From Hyphomicrobiales bacterium (GTDB lineage Bacteria > Pseudomonadota > Alphaproteobacteria > Rhizobiales > Hyphomicrobiaceae): a DNA stretch of 12,366 nt. Location: the NCBI GenBank assembly GCA_017304275.1, contig JAFKKW010000337.1, positions 1 to 12,366 of the forward strand, read 5' to 3'. Numbering within the stretch: the stretch's first letter is position 1; each line of letters starts with the position of its first letter. The notes under the pieces were generated by a model. It saw only the letters and a program-made list of their open reading frames with translations, ran no database searches and was not told where the DNA came from. Positions 1-6,030 of this stretch are shown here, one piece after another. The translations under genes and the position numbers were made by a program.

Positions 1-553
1 GAAGCGTCAGCACGGCCGCCTTCACATCCTCGACGGCGACAAGCTGCGGGATGTGCTGCGGGCAGTTGCGGTCCCAGGCCTCGATTTCGAAAACGATGCA
101 CCGCTCCGCGACGGCGTGGCCCTGCGTCGGACGCAACCGCGCGAGCAACGCGTCGTCGTTCTCGACCACGCGCGCACGGCCCCAGATCTTGACCCGCCGA
201 CGCCGCGCGTAATCCATGACGAAAATGAAGGCGCGCGGGTTCTCGGCGAGATTACCCGTCGTGATGTATTGCCGGTTTCCCGAAAGATCCGCGAAAGCGA
301 GCGTCCGCTCGTCCAACACGTTGAGGAAACCCGGCGGCCCGCCGCGATGCTGGATGTACGGCTGCCCCTCGGCGTTCGCGGTACCGAGATAGAACGAGCG
401 CGCGGCGCCAATCTGCGCGGCAAGATCCGGCGTGACGGCGCTCGCCCAACCCTTCGCCTGCTCCATGTGGGCATAGACCGCGCGTGAGCCGTTCCGCTCC
501 TGCTCGGCCTTTACCGATGGCGTGAATGCGATGTCGGAAACAGGTCGCGCCAT
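1..553 (-). CDS. Pyridoxamine 5'-phosphate oxidase-family (FMN split-barrel) protein, C-terminus cut by window edge
   Basis: The leftward frame stays open from ATG at 553 to the window edge, giving 184 residues with no stop, so the C-terminus is missing. A purine-rich GGAG lies about 9 bases before the ATG. Residues 50-135 look like the split-barrel FMN-binding fold: RSFYLGTANAEGQPYIQHRG (52-71), a GFLNVLDERTLAFAD strand pair (75-89), GNRQYITTGNL (92-102) and the strand VKIWGRARVV (121-130). The family binds FMN or a related flavin and reduces or oxidises small molecules; the true vitamin B6 enzyme (PdxH) is a different subgroup, so the substrate is unknown. It lies 42 bases after the glutathione S-transferase on the same strand and is probably co-transcribed with it, under a divergent LysR regulator. 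That context suggests detoxification or redox work. Family call strong, substrate unknown. Confidence 0.85.
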   Translation of the reverse strand, partial: MARPVSDIAFTPSVKAEQERNGSRAVYAHMEQAKGWASAVTPDLAAQIGAARSFYLGTANAEGQPYIQHRGGPPGFLNVLDERTLAFADLSGNRQYITTGNLAENPRAFIFVMDYARRRRVKIWGRARVVENDDALLARLRPTQGHAVAERCIVFEIEAWDRNCPQHIPQLVAVEDVKAAVLTL

Positions 554-595
554 GCTCGTCACTCCAGGTCGTGATGATGCGTCGGCTGCGACCTC

Positions 596-1195
596 TCAGA
601 TCGCCGGCATGCCGACGAAACCAGGGAGTGCCTTGACCCGCTGCACCCAGGCCGCGACCGCCGGATAACCATCGAGCGACACCCCGCCTTCGTGACTAAG
701 CGCGACATAAGGCATGCATGCGATGTCGGCGATTGTCACGCGGTCGAGCGCCAGCCAGGAGTTACGCGCCAAGTGGTTCTCCATGAGCCCGAAAATGTGC
801 GCTGTCTTGTTACGCGCGGCCTCGGCATCGAGCTTGTAGCCGAACTTGTCGTGCAGCCGCGCGTCGTTGGGCCCCCGCGCGATCTCGTTCTCGGCCACCA
901 TCAACCATCCCGTGACGAGCGTGAGACCTACGGCATCCGTCGGCAGCCACATTTCGCCGCCCCATTTCCGCGCCATGTAGACGAGGATCGCTTGGCTATC
1001 GCGCAACACAAGGCCGCCGTCCTCGAAAATCGGAAGGTCGCCGAAGGCATTGAGGTCGATGAACGGCGGCCTCTTATGTGCGCCGCCGAGAAAATCCACG
1101 GGAACGACATCGAGCGGCACGCCGAGCAGCGCTGCCAACAGGCGCACTTTGTAACAGTTCCCGGACAACTCGAGATCGTAAAGCTTGGCGGCCAT
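596..1195 (-). CDS. Glutathione S-transferase
   Basis: A 199-residue protein of normal GST length. Residues 4-75 form the thioredoxin-like domain: KLYDLELSGNCYKVR at 4-18 carries the usual active-site Ser/Cys positions (Ser11, Cys14), GDLPIFEDG has the cis-proline (Pro55), and RDSQAI (Asp66-Ser67) is the pocket for the glutathione gamma-glutamyl group. The all-helical C-terminal domain follows, with the N-capping motif TIADIA around Asp157. I chose ATG at 1195 because AGGAG sits about 7 bases upstream; the frame stays open another 16 codons to 1243, but that stretch overlaps the promoter region and has no family similarity. It conjugates or reduces electrophiles with glutathione in the cytoplasm; the substrate is not evident. 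First gene of a probable two-gene unit with the PNPOx-family gene, divergent from a LysR regulator. Confidence 0.92.
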   Translation of the reverse strand: MAAKLYDLELSGNCYKVRLLAALLGVPLDVVPVDFLGGAHKRPPFIDLNAFGDLPIFEDGGLVLRDSQAILVYMARKWGGEMWLPTDAVGLTLVTGWLMVAENEIARGPNDARLHDKFGYKLDAEAARNKTAHIFGLMENHLARNSWLALDRVTIADIACMPYVALSHEGGVSLDGYPAVAAWVQRVKALPGFVGMPAI

Positions 1196-1308
1196 GTCGC
1201 GCTCCTGAATAGAGAGTTTCTCCTGCCAACTTGACTGGCGCATCCGCGATTGATGCGATAGACAGAAAGCGCAATAAATATATTTGCAAAAAATGGAATA
1301 ATAATACC
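1196..1308. promoter_or_regulatory. Divergent promoter region between GST and LysR genes
   Basis: This 113-base gap separates the two divergent genes and turns AT-rich from about 1270 to 1308, unlike its surroundings. At 1271-1287 is a dyad with outer arms GCAA and TTGC around an AT-rich centre. It also contains T-N11-A spacings of the kind LysR-type regulators bind. I infer autoregulation plus control of the GST/PNPOx pair, as is usual for divergent LysR genes. No convincing -35/-10 pair was identified. Confidence 0.5.
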
Positions 1309-2220
1309 ATGGACCGCTTCCGCGCCATGAAGGCCTTCATCGCGGTTGCGGATGCAGGCAGCCTGTCAGCGGCGTCGCGCCGCATGGGAACACCGTTGGC
1401 CAACATAAGCCGACTGCTTTCGCAGCTGGAGCGCCAACTCGACTGTGTGCTCATCGAGCGCACCACGCGCCGCATGGCACTCACAGCGGCAGGACGCGAC
1501 TACCTGGATGCCTGCAGACACGTCATCGAAACGCTTGAGGCGTCAGAGAACCGCATAGCAGGTCAGTCCGAGGAACTGGTCGGGGCAATCGCCATTACCG
1601 CCCCTGTCAGTTTCGGCCGTCTACAAATCCTGCCCCTTGTCACCGAATTTCTTTGCATCCACCCGCACCTCGACGTGCGCCTGCTGCTGACCGATCGCAA
1701 CATCGATCTTGTCGAGGAAGACATTGACGTCGCGGTCCGCATTGGGGATTTGCGGGATTCGGGTTTGCTTGCGAAGCGTGTCGGATCATTGCGCCTCGTG
1801 GCCTGTGCGTCGCCGCGCTTACTGAAGAGCCGAGCCATCCTCTCCGCGCCGTCCGATCTCGCGGATCGGCCCTGCATCACCTTCAGCGGCCTCACGCAGG
1901 GCGGCTCTCGCTGGGTGTTCAAGAGCAAACGCCACGGCCGCAAGGCCGTACGCGTACACCCCCGACTCGACGTCAACACCGCCGAGGCCGCCGTCGACGC
2001 TGCCATATCCGGCGTCGGAATCGCGCGCGTGCTGTCATATCAGGCTGAGGCAGCGATCCAGAGCGGGCGCCTTGCGCCGCTTCTGCAGCACTTCGAGGAC
2101 ACCCCCATTCCGATCCATCTGGTCTACCGGGCGACCCGCTCGGACATTCCGCGCGTGAGACGCTTCGTCGAATTTGCGGCCGCGCGCCTCCGACAGCGCC
2201 ACCCGTCTCGCGCAACGTAA
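1309..2220 (+). CDS. LysR-family transcriptional regulator
   Basis: A 303-residue protein, the standard LysR length. Residues 1-62 form the winged helix-turn-helix: MDRFRAMKAFIAVADAGSLS then AASRRMGTPLANISRLLSQL, the LERQL linker and ERTTRRMALTAAGRDYL. Residues about 90-295 form the periplasmic-binding-like effector domain, starting GAIAITAPVSFGR and containing DVAVRIGDLRDSGLLAKRVG, typical of the large LTTR subgroup that includes regulators of GSTs, dehydrogenases and efflux. I chose ATG at 1309 because the HTH begins immediately after it; the frame opens earlier (1231), but those 26 codons are AT-rich and lie in the regulatory region. The Shine-Dalgarno is weak. It is divergent from the GST and PNPOx-family genes, which are its likely targets; the inducer is unknown. 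Confidence 0.93.
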   Translation: MDRFRAMKAFIAVADAGSLSAASRRMGTPLANISRLLSQLERQLDCVLIERTTRRMALTAAGRDYLDACRHVIETLEASENRIAGQSEELVGAIAITAPVSFGRLQILPLVTEFLCIHPHLDVRLLLTDRNIDLVEEDIDVAVRIGDLRDSGLLAKRVGSLRLVACASPRLLKSRAILSAPSDLADRPCITFSGLTQGGSRWVFKSKRHGRKAVRVHPRLDVNTAEAAVDAAISGVGIARVLSYQAEAAIQSGRLAPLLQHFEDTPIPIHLVYRATRSDIPRVRRFVEFAAARLRQRHPSRAT

Positions 2221-2488
2221 AATGATAGTCCCGTCACGAGCCGGGCTCCGCCAGTTCGCCAATCGGCATTGCGTCGAATTGGGTGATCTCGTCCGGAGGA
2301 AGCGCGGTGCCGGGCATGGGAGCGATCATACTCATGCAGCCTTGCTCGATAGATGTGCGAACCGGCGATGAGATCGGTCTAGAGGGGTTGAATGGAGACA
2401 ATGGCGCCACTGCAGCGGCGCAGTTTGGTGCCACGTATCAGTTCGACAACATCGCGATGAGCGGCCTTCGCCGTGGCACAAAAGCGAG
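2221..2488. other. Convergent intergenic gap, no supported gene
   Basis: The stretch lies between the stop codons of the rightward LysR gene and the leftward membrane protein gene. I see no protein family in any frame. A near-palindrome at 2404-2421 (GCGCC-A-CTG/CAG-C-GGCGC, one mismatched pair) has no loop or T-run, so I do not call it a terminator. A 33-codon leftward reading frame at 2234-2335 is listed separately. Confidence 0.6.
2234..2335 (-). CDS. Possible small ORF (33 residues), unknown
   Basis: The frame starts ATG at 2335 and ends TGA at 2234. It reads MSMIAPMPGTALPPDEITQF and continues to an acidic, proline-containing end. AAGG lies about 4 bases before the ATG and most third positions are G or C. 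It is not recognisable, has no signal peptide or membrane segment, and could equally be a relic of a longer gene or chance. It follows the last gene of the oxidase-like operon by about 150 bases. Confidence 0.15.
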   Translation of the reverse strand: MSMIAPMPGTALPPDEITQFDAMPIGELAEPGS

Positions 2489-3115
2489 CTAGTACGCGAC
2501 GATCGATGCGTCGTCTGAGGCAGAGGAGGTCCTGATATAACGCGAGCGGGTTGCCCCAAAGAAGACGATGCGCATCGCAAAATAAGCTGCCGTCACAGCG
2601 CCGGCCGCCAGCAGTCCGGCTCCCGCCATCTCCTGATCGGAAGCGAGGTATGCATTGCAGAGCCGCACCGGTGCGGCCATATAGGCCCATCCCATCACGC
2701 CGAGCGCGGAGACAACGTGCGCGTTGAGCACGCCTTTGACGATCGGGCTGGCTTGGCCATAGCTCCAGGCCAACGCCACGCCTGCGACGGGCAAGCTCAC
2801 GAATTTTGCAGCCTCGAAGCGCATGTCAACGAGCGCCGCATCCATCGCGCGGGGCAGCATCCAGAACATCGCAACCCCGAGCGTCAACAGCAGGCCGGTC
2901 GACCCGCCCCGGTTCCATGTCGCGACGTAAGGGGCTGCGGCGGCGGACGAGATGCGTCCGAATCCCATGCCGATGAACACAAGAAGCGGCATCTGCACCA
3001 GCATGTGGGTCACAAGGCTCGCTTCGAGGAACTGGCGGCCGAGCGGAGAGGCGAGGGACACCAACCCCGCAACGCATACGGCGAGAAAGATCGGCTGGCT
3101 GCGCGTAGGAGTCAT
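2489..3115 (-). CDS. Six-helix membrane protein of the sNOR-type cluster (orf1 position), CtaG-like assembly candidate
   Basis: A 208-residue protein with about six hydrophobic segments (roughly 7-25, 33-53, 73-89, 105-119, 131-150, 164-182). Its ATG overlaps the SCO stop codon as ATGA (3115-3112), so translation is almost surely coupled. The second helix begins THMLVQMPLLVFIGMG (36-51). This resembles, weakly, the HMxQH-type helix of the CtaG membrane protein needed for copper insertion into caa3 oxidases. His37, the nearby methionines and His133 are possible metal ligands. In norSY-senC-orf1 clusters of ammonia oxidisers the fourth gene is likewise an uncharacterised membrane protein. Role inferred: assembly or copper delivery for the adjacent oxidase. 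The last ten or so residues (SSASDDASIVAY) are an acidic cytoplasmic or periplasmic tail. Confidence 0.75.
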   Translation of the reverse strand: MTPTRSQPIFLAVCVAGLVSLASPLGRQFLEASLVTHMLVQMPLLVFIGMGFGRISSAAAAPYVATWNRGGSTGLLLTLGVAMFWMLPRAMDAALVDMRFEAAKFVSLPVAGVALAWSYGQASPIVKGVLNAHVVSALGVMGWAYMAAPVRLCNAYLASDQEMAGAGLLAAGAVTAAYFAMRIVFFGATRSRYIRTSSASDDASIVAY

Positions 3116-3732
3116 GGCGCCGCCGTTTCGAGGTGGGCGAGGATGGAGTCCGCCTCGCCGAGGTCGAAAATTCGCGACAATCGTCCGTCCGCGCCGACGT
3201 AATGGATCGCCGCGTTGTGCACGAATCCACCCTCGCCGTCGGGAACGACGGTCACGCCGAACGCGACCAGCAGGCGCGCAAGATCATTGGCCTGGCGCGG
3301 CCGTCCGACGGTCCAGATGACGGGATCGGCTCCGTGATGACGTCCGTATTCGGCGAGCCTCGCGGGTGTGTCCCGCTCGATGTCGAACGAAAGGCTGACG
3401 AGCCGCACGCGATCGACCAGCCCTCGCGCGGAGAGAGCGGACTGGATCTGCAGAAATTCCTGTCCGAGCGACGTGCAGATTGTGGGACAACTCGTGTAGA
3501 CGAACTCCACCAGCAGCGGTCGCCCGGCGCTGAGTAGCGGAACGCCCATCCCTGTGCCGGTGACGATATCGACCGCGGGGATCGGCCGGGGCGCGCGTTC
3601 GACCGCGAGCCGGCGTGCCGTCTCGGTCGTGAATGCGGCGAAACCGTCGGACGCCTGCCAGATCGTAAGGAAACCGCCCACGATGACGACCGTGCTCGCG
3701 AGCGCCGTGGCAATTGCCGGCCGTATCCTCAC
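3112..3732 (-). CDS. senC: SCO1/SenC-family copper chaperone
   Basis: A 206-residue protein starting at GTG 3732, which overlaps the stop of subunit I as GTGA. The frame extends upstream, but those codons lie inside the subunit I gene. Residues about 6-26 form one N-terminal membrane anchor (ATALASTVVIVGGFLTIW). The rest is a periplasmic thioredoxin-like domain with the copper site CPTIC (Cys82, Cys86) and the distant histidine in GGFVHNAAIHYVG (His172, aligned with the DHS histidine of Sco1). LLVEFVYTSCPTICTSLGQE and VSLSFDIERDTP are family signatures. SCO proteins deliver copper to, or reduce the cysteines of, the CuA centre in oxidase subunit II. The subunit II in this operon has a complete CuA site, so it is the obvious client. 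The gene overlaps both neighbours by 4 bases. Confidence 0.93.
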   Translation of the reverse strand: MRIRPAIATALASTVVIVGGFLTIWQASDGFAAFTTETARRLAVERAPRPIPAVDIVTGTGMGVPLLSAGRPLLVEFVYTSCPTICTSLGQEFLQIQSALSARGLVDRVRLVSLSFDIERDTPARLAEYGRHHGADPVIWTVGRPRQANDLARLLVAFGVTVVPDGEGGFVHNAAIHYVGADGRLSRIFDLGEADSILAHLETAAP

Positions 3733-5192
3733 GGTGCCGTGCCGGCACGTCTTACGAAGCGGACCAGAAACATGGCAAAGCCCGCGATCGCGAGCGCGGC
3801 GAATACCACCGAGATATGATCGATGCCAATCCATGCCGGTTCATGCACTGCCCAGCGGCGCGGAACGCTCGATGCACCAGCAATGAGGAAGAGGAGCACG
3901 AAGCCCAGCCCGCCGGTGAAATAGATGGCATACGACGTCGCGCTCGCGCCGGCGAGCCGCTCGCCGGTGCTTTCTCTCGTGAGCCACGCCATGAAGCCCC
4001 ACACCATCGCCACCTCACCGATCAGGAGATAGAAGTGGAAGTGTCCTGGCACCCATAGCGTATTGTGCATCACCTTGTTGACGACGATCATGCTGTCGAG
4101 AATGGCAGGAATGGATCCCGCGGACCATCCGAAGACGCCAGTGACAAGAAGCGCCGACGCGAGATCCCATCGCATGCCCGATCGATGCAGGTAGGCGATC
4201 AGGGAGAAAGTCGTCACGGCGATCAGGGGGATGCCGCTCGCGTACGATACCACCTGTCCCACAACCATTGCCCAACCCGGCATGACGGTGTCCTGCAGGA
4301 GATGATGCGGGTAGACGGCAAGGACGAACAGAAGCGTTGCGGCCCATGCGCCGACAAAAACTCGTGACGTCTTCCAAGGGCGCCCGGTGTATTGAGGAAT
4401 GATCTCGTAGACAGCGATCACCGCCATGTAAATGCTGGCATTGATGAAAACGTGGCCGAAGAAGTAGATCATGTTCTTCGCAAGCAGCGCATCGATGGCG
4501 AACTCCGGCGCGTAGAGATTGATGAGGCTGATGCCGATAACGGCCGCGCCGACGACGATGCCAAGCCCGTTGAAGAGAGTTACGACGGCGCTAGCGACCA
4601 CCGTCGGCGGCGGAACGTCGTCCTGTTCGCCGGTGAGGAGAAGCGGCCACCCCATCGCCCGCCCAAGGCTGCCGTATCGCTGGATCAGCGCGCGGCCCGT
4701 CTCCAAATAGAACAGGAGAAAGCCAACACCGACGAGCATCAGGCCGAGAAGATAGATGGCGGCGGCGCCTGGTTCCCACACGCCGCCCGATTGGGCTGGG
4801 AGCGGATAGAGGAACGTCCACGCGCCCGCAAAGCCCCAGACGAAGATCGAGGCGAGAATGCACACGACACCGGCCAGAGAAAGCCCGAGCATGGCATTGT
4901 ACACCCATCCGGTGAGGGCGACATACCGGGCCAGAAAGAACCACATGATAGCCGCGCCGGTGAGCCCCGCTGCGCCGACCATGCCGATGCCGTGGGCCGT
5001 CATCACCTGATAGAAATAGATCGGTTCGACGGCAACGAGCCCGCCCTGAGCAAGTTTCATCGTCAATCCGAACAGCATCATCAGAACGATCACCGCGCCG
5101 CTCAAGGCCAGCGTGAGTTTAACGCCACCGAGCGCCGGCACCCCACCCGTGTCTCTCGGGGCACGATGCGCATCTAAGGCAATGTCGGTCAT
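3729..5192 (-). CDS. norS: Heme-copper oxidase superfamily subunit I, probable sNOR-type nitric oxide reductase catalytic subunit
   Basis: A 487-residue protein with about 12 membrane helices. Expected ligands are present: low-spin heme His67 (MTAHGIGM) and His386, high-spin heme His384 (VPGHFHF), and second-metal ligands His247, His296 and His297 (YPHHLLQD). In oxygen reductases of the A and B families, helix VI reads HPEVY or HPxVY and the tyrosine four residues after the histidine is cross-linked to it. Here it reads HVFIN, so that position is Asn251 (codon 4442-4440, AAT) and the proline is valine. Loss of this tyrosine is known for NO-reducing lineages; as I recall, asparagine is characteristic of sNOR. 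Order with subunit II, SCO and a membrane protein matches norSY-senC-orf1. Predicted reaction: 2 NO to N2O with electrons from CuA. A divergent ba3-like oxygen reductase is the alternative. AGGGGTG precedes the ATG. Confidence 0.85.
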   Translation of the reverse strand: MTDIALDAHRAPRDTGGVPALGGVKLTLALSGAVIVLMMLFGLTMKLAQGGLVAVEPIYFYQVMTAHGIGMVGAAGLTGAAIMWFFLARYVALTGWVYNAMLGLSLAGVVCILASIFVWGFAGAWTFLYPLPAQSGGVWEPGAAAIYLLGLMLVGVGFLLFYLETGRALIQRYGSLGRAMGWPLLLTGEQDDVPPPTVVASAVVTLFNGLGIVVGAAVIGISLINLYAPEFAIDALLAKNMIYFFGHVFINASIYMAVIAVYEIIPQYTGRPWKTSRVFVGAWAATLLFVLAVYPHHLLQDTVMPGWAMVVGQVVSYASGIPLIAVTTFSLIAYLHRSGMRWDLASALLVTGVFGWSAGSIPAILDSMIVVNKVMHNTLWVPGHFHFYLLIGEVAMVWGFMAWLTRESTGERLAGASATSYAIYFTGGLGFVLLFLIAGASSVPRRWAVHEPAWIGIDHISVVFAALAIAGFAMFLVRFVRRAGTAP

Positions 5193-5201
5193 GGCTCACC
5201 C

Positions 5202-5711
5202 CTATTCCTGGATCACCTTGAATTCGTCGGTCATTCCGTGATGTGCCAGCCCGCAGTACTCCATGCAGAGCACACGATAGGCGCCGGGCTCCCTGAACGT
5301 ATATTTTACGCGATTGACGACTCCGGGCATGGCTTGCGTTTGAAACAGCAAGACGCCTTGCGGGTCATAGATGCCGACGCCATGATTTACGTCATGGCTT
5401 TGCACATTGAAGAGCACGGGCGTCGCCGCGGGGATCTCCTTTCGCGAGAGCTCCCAACTCCATTGGCTCGCGGTCACGTCGACGGTGACGACCCCTTCCG
5501 ACGCCTCGGCCTCGTGAGGCCACGGACGGAGAGAAACGTAGGTCACGACGAACCCTATGACCGCGAGTGCAACCATCAGCTGAACACGGTTCTTTTCGAC
5601 AGCCTGCTTGTTAGGCTCGCCGTGCGACGTGCTCGCGAGCACGCTCGCGGCAAAGACGACGGCAACGAGCCCAATCAGGAGTAGCGAAACGAAGAGGATC
5701 GTGCCCTGCAT
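5202..5711 (-). CDS. norY: Oxidase-type subunit II with CuA centre, probable sNOR electron-entry subunit
   Basis: A 169-residue protein with two N-terminal hydrophobic segments (about 4-26 and 44-61), then a periplasmic cupredoxin domain. The complete CuA site is visible: His110 (SHDVNHGVGIYDP), then CMEYCGLAHHGM with Cys149, Glu151 (backbone ligand), Cys153, His157 and Met160. QWSWEL (83-88) is the aromatic patch through which a soluble donor passes electrons. It is shorter than A-type CoxB (over 250 residues) and has no C-terminal cytochrome c domain, as in B-type and sNOR enzymes. GGGAG lies about 7 bases before the ATG at 5711. It is the first gene of the operon; subunit I begins 9 bases after its stop. 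Electrons would come from a cytochrome c or cupredoxin encoded elsewhere. Confidence 0.9.
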   Translation of the reverse strand: MQGTILFVSLLLIGLVAVVFAASVLASTSHGEPNKQAVEKNRVQLMVALAVIGFVVTYVSLRPWPHEAEASEGVVTVDVTASQWSWELSRKEIPAATPVLFNVQSHDVNHGVGIYDPQGVLLFQTQAMPGVVNRVKYTFREPGAYRVLCMEYCGLAHHGMTDEFKVIQE

Positions 5712-5812
5712 GCGGTCTCTCCCGAAAAAAGGCGAGCTTAAGCGATGGCTCGGACTTTCGGAGGGGCCACAAACGGCAAGAATTATGAGTCCACGGACGA
5801 CAGGGCGCCGCT

Positions 5813-5850
5813 AGGGTCTGTCCGAATTTTTTCGAATGCGAACAGACCCT
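5813..5850. repeat. Inverted repeat with 9-bp arms downstream of ctaD
   Basis: AGGGTCTGT (5813-5821) pairs perfectly with ACAGACCCT (5842-5850) across a 20-base loop that itself contains CGAA-T4-TTCG. Read leftward, it is about 180 bases after the ctaD stop and is not followed by a T-run. It may be a factor-assisted terminator, or the terminal inverted repeats of a tiny relic element. The arms are too short to decide. Confidence 0.55.
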
Positions 5851-5866
5851 GACTTTTCGATCTTAT

Positions 5867-5893
5867 CGGAAAACCGGTTCCGGATTTTCCGGA
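5867..5893. repeat. Nested palindromic intergenic repeat, Hyphomicrobiales style
   Basis: CGGAAAA (5867-5873) pairs with TTTTCCG (5885-5891) around CCGG-TT-CCGG. A second, overlapping pairing joins TCCGG (5879-5883) and CCGGA (5889-5893). The unit ends in GCACTCTAG. From memory, closely similar segments (CGGAAAACCGGTTCC followed by TTTTCCG and then GCTCTAG) are scattered between genes in many Hyphomicrobiales genomes. Function unknown; it could form an RNA hairpin. Confidence 0.55.
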
Positions 5894-6030
5894 AGCACTC
5901 TAGTCAGCGCCGACGTGAGGGAGCATCGCTAACCTGGCTCGCGTTCGATCGTCCGACATGGCCGCGATAGACGCCAAGCCGCCGTGCTTCGCATCGATCG
6001 TCTCTGCTACACGCACGGTCTCCGCATCTC

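Larger units (their letters stand above)
5712..6030. other. Intergenic region between ctaD and the sNOR-type operon, no gene
   Basis: This 319-base gap must hold the operon promoter, close to 5712-5812, and the end of the ctaD transcript. On the leftward strand CATAAT at 5787-5782 is a possible -10 element, but no good -35 is spaced from it. I found no TTGAT-N4-ATCAA-type FNR/NNR box, which might have been expected for an NO-responsive operon. The middle carries two inverted repeats, listed separately. Bases 5904-6030 show nothing recognisable. Confidence 0.6.

Noticed and set aside
53..487. Rightward open frame opposite the PNPOx-family gene
   Set aside because: The leftward frame gives a clear split-barrel protein through the whole region; the opposite frame resembles nothing.
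4392..5177. Long rightward open frame (261 residues) opposite the subunit I gene
   Set aside because: It is antisense to a gene with clear conserved motifs; its product is Arg/His/Asp/Glu-rich, as expected of the complement of hydrophobic codons, and has no family similarity.
3729..5711. Plain ba3-type or cbb3-type cytochrome c oxidase
   Set aside because: Subunit II has CuA (unlike cbb3) and subunit I lacks the helix VI tyrosine (unlike ba3); with the SCO and membrane-protein neighbours, sNOR fits better. Not fully excluded without phylogeny.
5712..6030. FNR/NNR-type or NsrR-type operator for NO control of the operon
   Set aside because: I looked for TTG-N8-CAA-type and NsrR-like dyads and found none convincing; the only dyads have repeat-element character.
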